The notes below the pieces were generated by a model. The model made no database searches, was not told the DNA's origin, and saw only the letters and a program-made list of their open reading frames with translations. The position numbers and the translations under genes were made by a program. Shown one piece after another: positions 55,815-64,000 of a stretch of 64,000 nucleotides of DNA. Source of the DNA: Mesostigma viride (lineage: Eukaryota > Streptophyta > Mesostigmatophyceae > Mesostigmatales > Mesostigmataceae); the NCBI GenBank assembly GCA_009746045.1, contig RPFO01000670.1:1633476-1697475 (forward strand), in the 5' to 3' direction. Within the stretch, counting starts at the first letter, position 1. Each line of letters begins with the position of its first letter.

Positions 55815-56812
55815 CAGCTTGTCCACAAGTGGGACAAGTGCGGAACTTGTACCACTGCAGTGGGACAAGTACGAACTGGTAGATTTGTCCCGAGATTTGG
55901 TCAGAATTGGTCCAAAGCAATGAATTTTTCATTTCTCGGACCATCGTGTCCGTAGATGGACATGAAATAAAGACGTTACGGAATCTACACCCTACACGTG
56001 CCCCGACTGCGTCGGGGGTTCAGTTTCCAGGGAGGCGGGGAAGTTGCTTTTGAACCAGATTGCAGTACCTACCTGTTGTTTGTCCGCGTGAAAAGTTCAG
56101 TTGAACAGTAACCGCCTCGCGGAAATAAAAAAGGGAGAATCCAAGTTCCGGAGCAGTCCGGAGCCATGATTGAATCTTCAGGCCTTGTTCAGGCTGCCAT
56201 TTTAGTAGAGATTGTCTCCCGGAACCAGAGTGGGCCAGACAATACAGATTCCGATCTAGAAAGTGTCCAGGCCCGGAAAAGAAGCAGGCTGCCGGCAGAA
56301 TATTCTTGTTGACCAGGTCCAGGCTGACAAGTCAGTGCGCGCCGTCATGGCGCCTTTTGTAACTGCCGCGGTTTCTTGGCCACCCCTCCACAACGGTTCA
56401 GCGCGCCCGTAGTCTGCCGCGGCTTCTTGGGGCGGTTTCTTGGGGGCCCACCTCCCGCCCCGCCACCCCCGCCCTTCCACCAAGGGTTTTCGCCGCTGAT
56501 TTAATTGATCCTGACGACAGACCTCTCGTTCTGGGTTTCCGCTCATCCAGTTTATCCGTCCGATGATTGATCTACGGCCACGCATATGACCGCGCCAGGG
56601 CGCCACCTTTTCCATAGTTTCCCCAAAACCACCAACATTTCAAAAGTGTCATAATTTTATTTCGAACCCAAGATCCGACAGTTCAGAATGGCGGGCCGAA
56701 TATCTGACGGTCAAATCTGCGAGTGGTACCAGGCAAAAAGGAATCACAGTGATCGCAGGGAATTTGGCTGTGCACTTGTCCCACGCCGTGGACAAGATCT
56801 CCGCGATGGCCC

Positions 56813-56955
56813 TCAACCGTTGCAAACTGGCAACCAGCGCTTCGTTTAGACTTTTTTCCACAGCCGGCACCGCGCCGGCAACAATTTTCCTTGGCCGGTA
56901 GCCGGCGAATGCCGGCCAATAGCCGGCGTAGGCCGGCCACGAGCTGGCCAAGTAC
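56813..56955. repeat. GCCGG-rich fold-back sequence
   Basis: Many GCCGGC units, with the phrase CAGCGCTTCGTTTA that recurs inverted at 58,090-58,105, and CCACAGCCGG that recurs at 58,037-58,046. The two clusters could be the ends of one element. Confidence 0.5.
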
Positions 56956-57504
56956 CTGGCTCTGTGGACTGAGGAGTGTGGAGGCACTCATGGAACGCGG
57001 GAATGATGCTGGTTGATAAACTTGATAGATGTTTGAAAACTACACCCCTCACATTGTTTGTTTTACTAAATAATTATGAGGCGCGGCGTCGACCACCTGC
57101 AACGATAAATAAAACAAAAGATTCTTTTAATTTTTTAAAAAATAATTATTCCTGAGCGTACTCCCCTGTCGTTTTTCATAGCTACCAAACAAACAAAGAA
57201 AGTGTAAATAAATATTCTTTGACTGCCCAACTGAAGCGCTTCTTTTGCGGTAAAAAACAAAGAATCTCTGGCTGAAAAATTTGCTCAGTTTTACTAGCCG
57301 TCAAAAGAGCAGTGCAGCCTAGTGCAGCCGGCTGGGTAGCCTGGGTTATAAAACAAACAAAGAATTATTAAATTTCGCAGCTAGTTCAACGGTTGTTTGG
57401 TAACCAAACAAACAAACTAATCACTAATTAATTGGACGGGCACATTAGCACTTGCAACCAATCAAGTAACGTGCGTGTTTGCAACTTGCCCGTTGAAACT
57501 CTAC

Positions 57505-57704
57505 GGCGGAGCCAATTTTCGGAAGAACCTCACCCTTATGCTTGCAAATTCGGGACAAATTCGGTGGATGTATGTATGTATGGATGGATGGATTGCCGAT
57601 TGACGGATTTTCATCCCCTATTCCTATGTTTTCTCACGTGTACGGCCTTATAAGCTTCGCCAATTCTGGCGAACCTAACGGTTCTTCCGAAAATTGGCTC
57701 CGCC
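57505..57704. mobile_element. Small inverted-repeat element (MITE candidate)
   Basis: Perfect 25-bp inverted repeats GGCGGAGCCAATTTTCGGAA + GAACC at 57,505-57,529 and 57,680-57,704. A diverged half-copy (GGCGGAGCCGATTTCTGGAA) stands at about 40,036 in SAM-gene intron 5 together with shared outer sequence (AACGTGCGT). Confidence 0.75.
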
Positions 57705-58040
57705 AGATAAAACGCTTTTTTCTAATTTTCCGGGTAAATGGGTATTTTTATTAACCAATAGGAATATCATTAGGTGAAGGCTTTTTTATATCATTAGGTG
57801 AACGCTTTTTTCTAATTCCAAAATGCAAGGGGTGCCGGCGCTGCGGTGTTGTTGTTGTTGTTCTTGTTGTGTCCCACGCCGCACATGGGCAGCAGAGAAT
57901 CTACAGAGGCCGAGGGCCGGATACCGTATATTAGGCTGCGGTGTAAGTTGTGTACCTTACAGCATGAGGTGGGCCCCGCCGCGCCGGCACCTAGGAGAGC
58001 CAGCCGTCTGGCCGGATCCGCGCCGGGTACTTTTCTCCAC

Positions 58041-58086
58041 AGCCGGATCCGTCCGGATCCGGCAGCCGGATCCGACGGATCCGGCT
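58041..58086. repeat. CCGGATCC palindrome
   Basis: AGCCGGATCCGTCCGGATCC ... GGATCCGACGGATCCGGCT forms a 46-bp near-perfect palindrome from repeated GGATCC/CCGG units. Confidence 0.85.
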
Positions 58087-58713
58087 GTAAACGAAGCGCT
58101 GCTGGCAACGCGTTCGCCAGCCTTGCGTCGTGACAAGATGCAGCAGTTTGTCAGTTGCCACCAGCTCGTGTGGCTCAGCCATTGATAAGCTTTAAGCCCG
58201 TAGGTACTTGATGCCCGGCACCTTACATTTGGTTAACCAAGCGCTTGCTGGTACGCTGCCAAAAAAAGCGAAGCGGTCGTACGCAAAAAGTATTCTCGCA
58301 GAACTGTGGTTGGTTGCTTCCATCGTCTCCCCGCTCGAGAAGGCTGGTTTGGAAAAGCGATCTGCGACATGGCACCTCGAGGCCACTTGAGCGACACGCA
58401 ACGGAATGGGGGAGCTGGGTCGCGTGTTCTTTAATGCCCGTCAGTGATCGATATAGGCGAGCGGAAACTAACGAAAAAGTTTGATGGCCCGACCTCGTCA
58501 TGCCGTTGGCAATGCCCAGAGCCGCGGATCAGGGCTGGATGTGCCTTGGAGTGTCGAATCATCTCCAATAGCAGCAAACTGCTCTATCGTCGACGGTATT
58601 TGGCATGTCGTTCAGCATTAGATCAGTTTGTTAGTGCTTGCAGGCTGCTTTAACCAACTAGTGGCCGGCTTCTCACGGCAGGGTACATACCTTTCAAATT
58701 CTAAGCTGCAAAG

Positions 58714-63088
<4,375 letters not shown>

Positions 63089-63137
63089 GTAAGGGGCCGA
63101 TTCGCGCGGTCCGTAACGATGCGTCTCTTTCTTGCAG

Positions 63138-63780
63138 GGTACGGGGCGGCGAACGAGGGCTACGGCGAGCGATAGCACCCACTGTCAAGGAAGATGCTAA
63201 TATTAATCCGGGGGGTCTAGGGTTCAGGGTCACTGTACACCATGTTTGCCAACCTTGTGCGGGGAGTTCACCTAACCGTGGTTGCAACGAGCGGCGGCGG
63301 TTGCTACAGGTAGTGCACATGGCAGTGCCTCGCTGCTTCTTAAGCCCGGCACACCTATGGGGTGGTGGCCATAGGGTAGGTGGCCGTAGGGGTGGTGGCA
63401 TGAACACATGGTTGGTTTATTAAATGAAGGGGGGGGCGGTAGGGATGCGTATGCACCGTAGGCGGTAGTGCCCCGCAGTTAAGACTAAACGGCTCGCGCC
63501 CACCCGGCCACTCGCCTCTTTGCGGGCAAGGTTAAGATCGATTCGTTTGATTGCGTCATGTGCAGGGGCAGCATGACGTCGTCTATGGGCATGCGCCGGT
63601 GGTTCCTCCGGCTGTTTACTCTTCACGATGTAGAGATTCATGTTTAGGGTTTCTTCATGCTGATCGCGTCTGTTTAGGGGAGCAAGTCTTAGGGCTAGTG
63701 CCTGTTTGCTGCGGCTGGGTTGTTGAGAGCAACTCGTTGTTCGGCCGCCTCCCAACTTTGCAAGCAACCAAGCAAGCAGC
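63138..63780. other. Region after the last Qa-SNARE exon
   Basis: An acceptor-like CTTTCTTGCAG ends at 63,137, and the next codons read G-T as in the family's DQGT, but the frame then departs (GRRTRATASD...) and stops near 63,200. Searching by eye up to 63,780 I found no DRIDYN-like or membrane-anchor exon on either strand. Confidence 0.5.
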
Positions 63781-63789
63781 CAACCACTC

Positions 63790-64000
63790 AACCGACCGGT
63801 CGACCGACCGACCGACCGACCGGACGGATGAACTGACACTGACCTACCGACCGACCGACCGACCGACCGACCGACCGACCGACCGACCGACCGACCGACC
63901 GACCGACCGACCGACTGACCGACCGACCGACCGACCGACCGACCGACCGACCGACCGACCGACCGACCGACCGACCGACCGACCGACCGACCGACCGACC
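63790..64000. repeat. (CCGA)n microsatellite at the window edge
   Basis: GACC/CCGA tetramers from about 63,790, nearly perfect from 63,841 to the last base, with one CTGA variant near 63,915. The array continues beyond the window or ends the contig. Confidence 0.98.

Overview
The window looks like nuclear DNA of a green-lineage (Viridiplantae) alga. Five intron-rich genes can be assembled by hand from it, and their closest relatives in my memory are plant-type proteins: a GOS1/GOS11 Golgi Qb-SNARE, a SYP4/TLG2/syntaxin-16 Qa-SNARE, a CPP1/DUF3353 chloroplast J-like membrane protein, a plant-type SAM-domain protein, and a small DnaJ-type CxxC zinc protein. Introns follow GT-AG with long C-rich stretches before acceptors. 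I could not run any search, so the species is not named and every exon set is a reading by eye, supported by matching intron phases at each junction.

Layout. 1-20.7 kb is mobile-element territory: an ORF1p fragment, nested direct repeats (1.2-3.2 kb), a hAT-like element (3.4-4.4 kb), a LINE 3' end (5.2-5.5 kb), a LINE-ORF1-like gene split by a young LTR element with identical 666-bp LTRs (5.9-14.6 kb), a 3.4-kb TA-flanked inverted-repeat element (15.6-19.1 kb) and a second ORF1p pseudogene. 21.2-29.5 kb (minus) is the CPP1-like gene, 10 exons. 30.3-35.7 kb (plus) is GOS1, 5 exons, with a hAT element bearing a perfect 8-bp target duplication in intron 3. 36.7-38.9 kb holds LINE reverse-transcriptase debris and hairpins. 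38.9-44.0 kb (minus) is the SAM-domain gene, 7 exons. 45.2-46.9 kb (plus) is the CxxC zinc protein, 4 exons. 47-58.7 kb is again mobile elements and fold-back sequences. 58.7-63.1 kb (plus) is the Qa-SNARE, whose readable exons stop exactly at the zero-layer glutamine; the window ends in a CCGA microsatellite.

How it fits together. CPP1-like and GOS1 are divergently transcribed from about 0.8 kb; GOS1 and SAM converge; SAM and the zinc protein diverge from about 1.2 kb. The two SNAREs both act at the Golgi/trans-Golgi network, but the distance and the intervening genes give no reason to call this a functional cluster. The most striking features are the tandemly multiplied exon end plus splice donor in the SAM gene, the LTR element with identical ends but no readable polymerase, the very large simple-sequence tracts inside introns, and the truncated Qa-SNARE.
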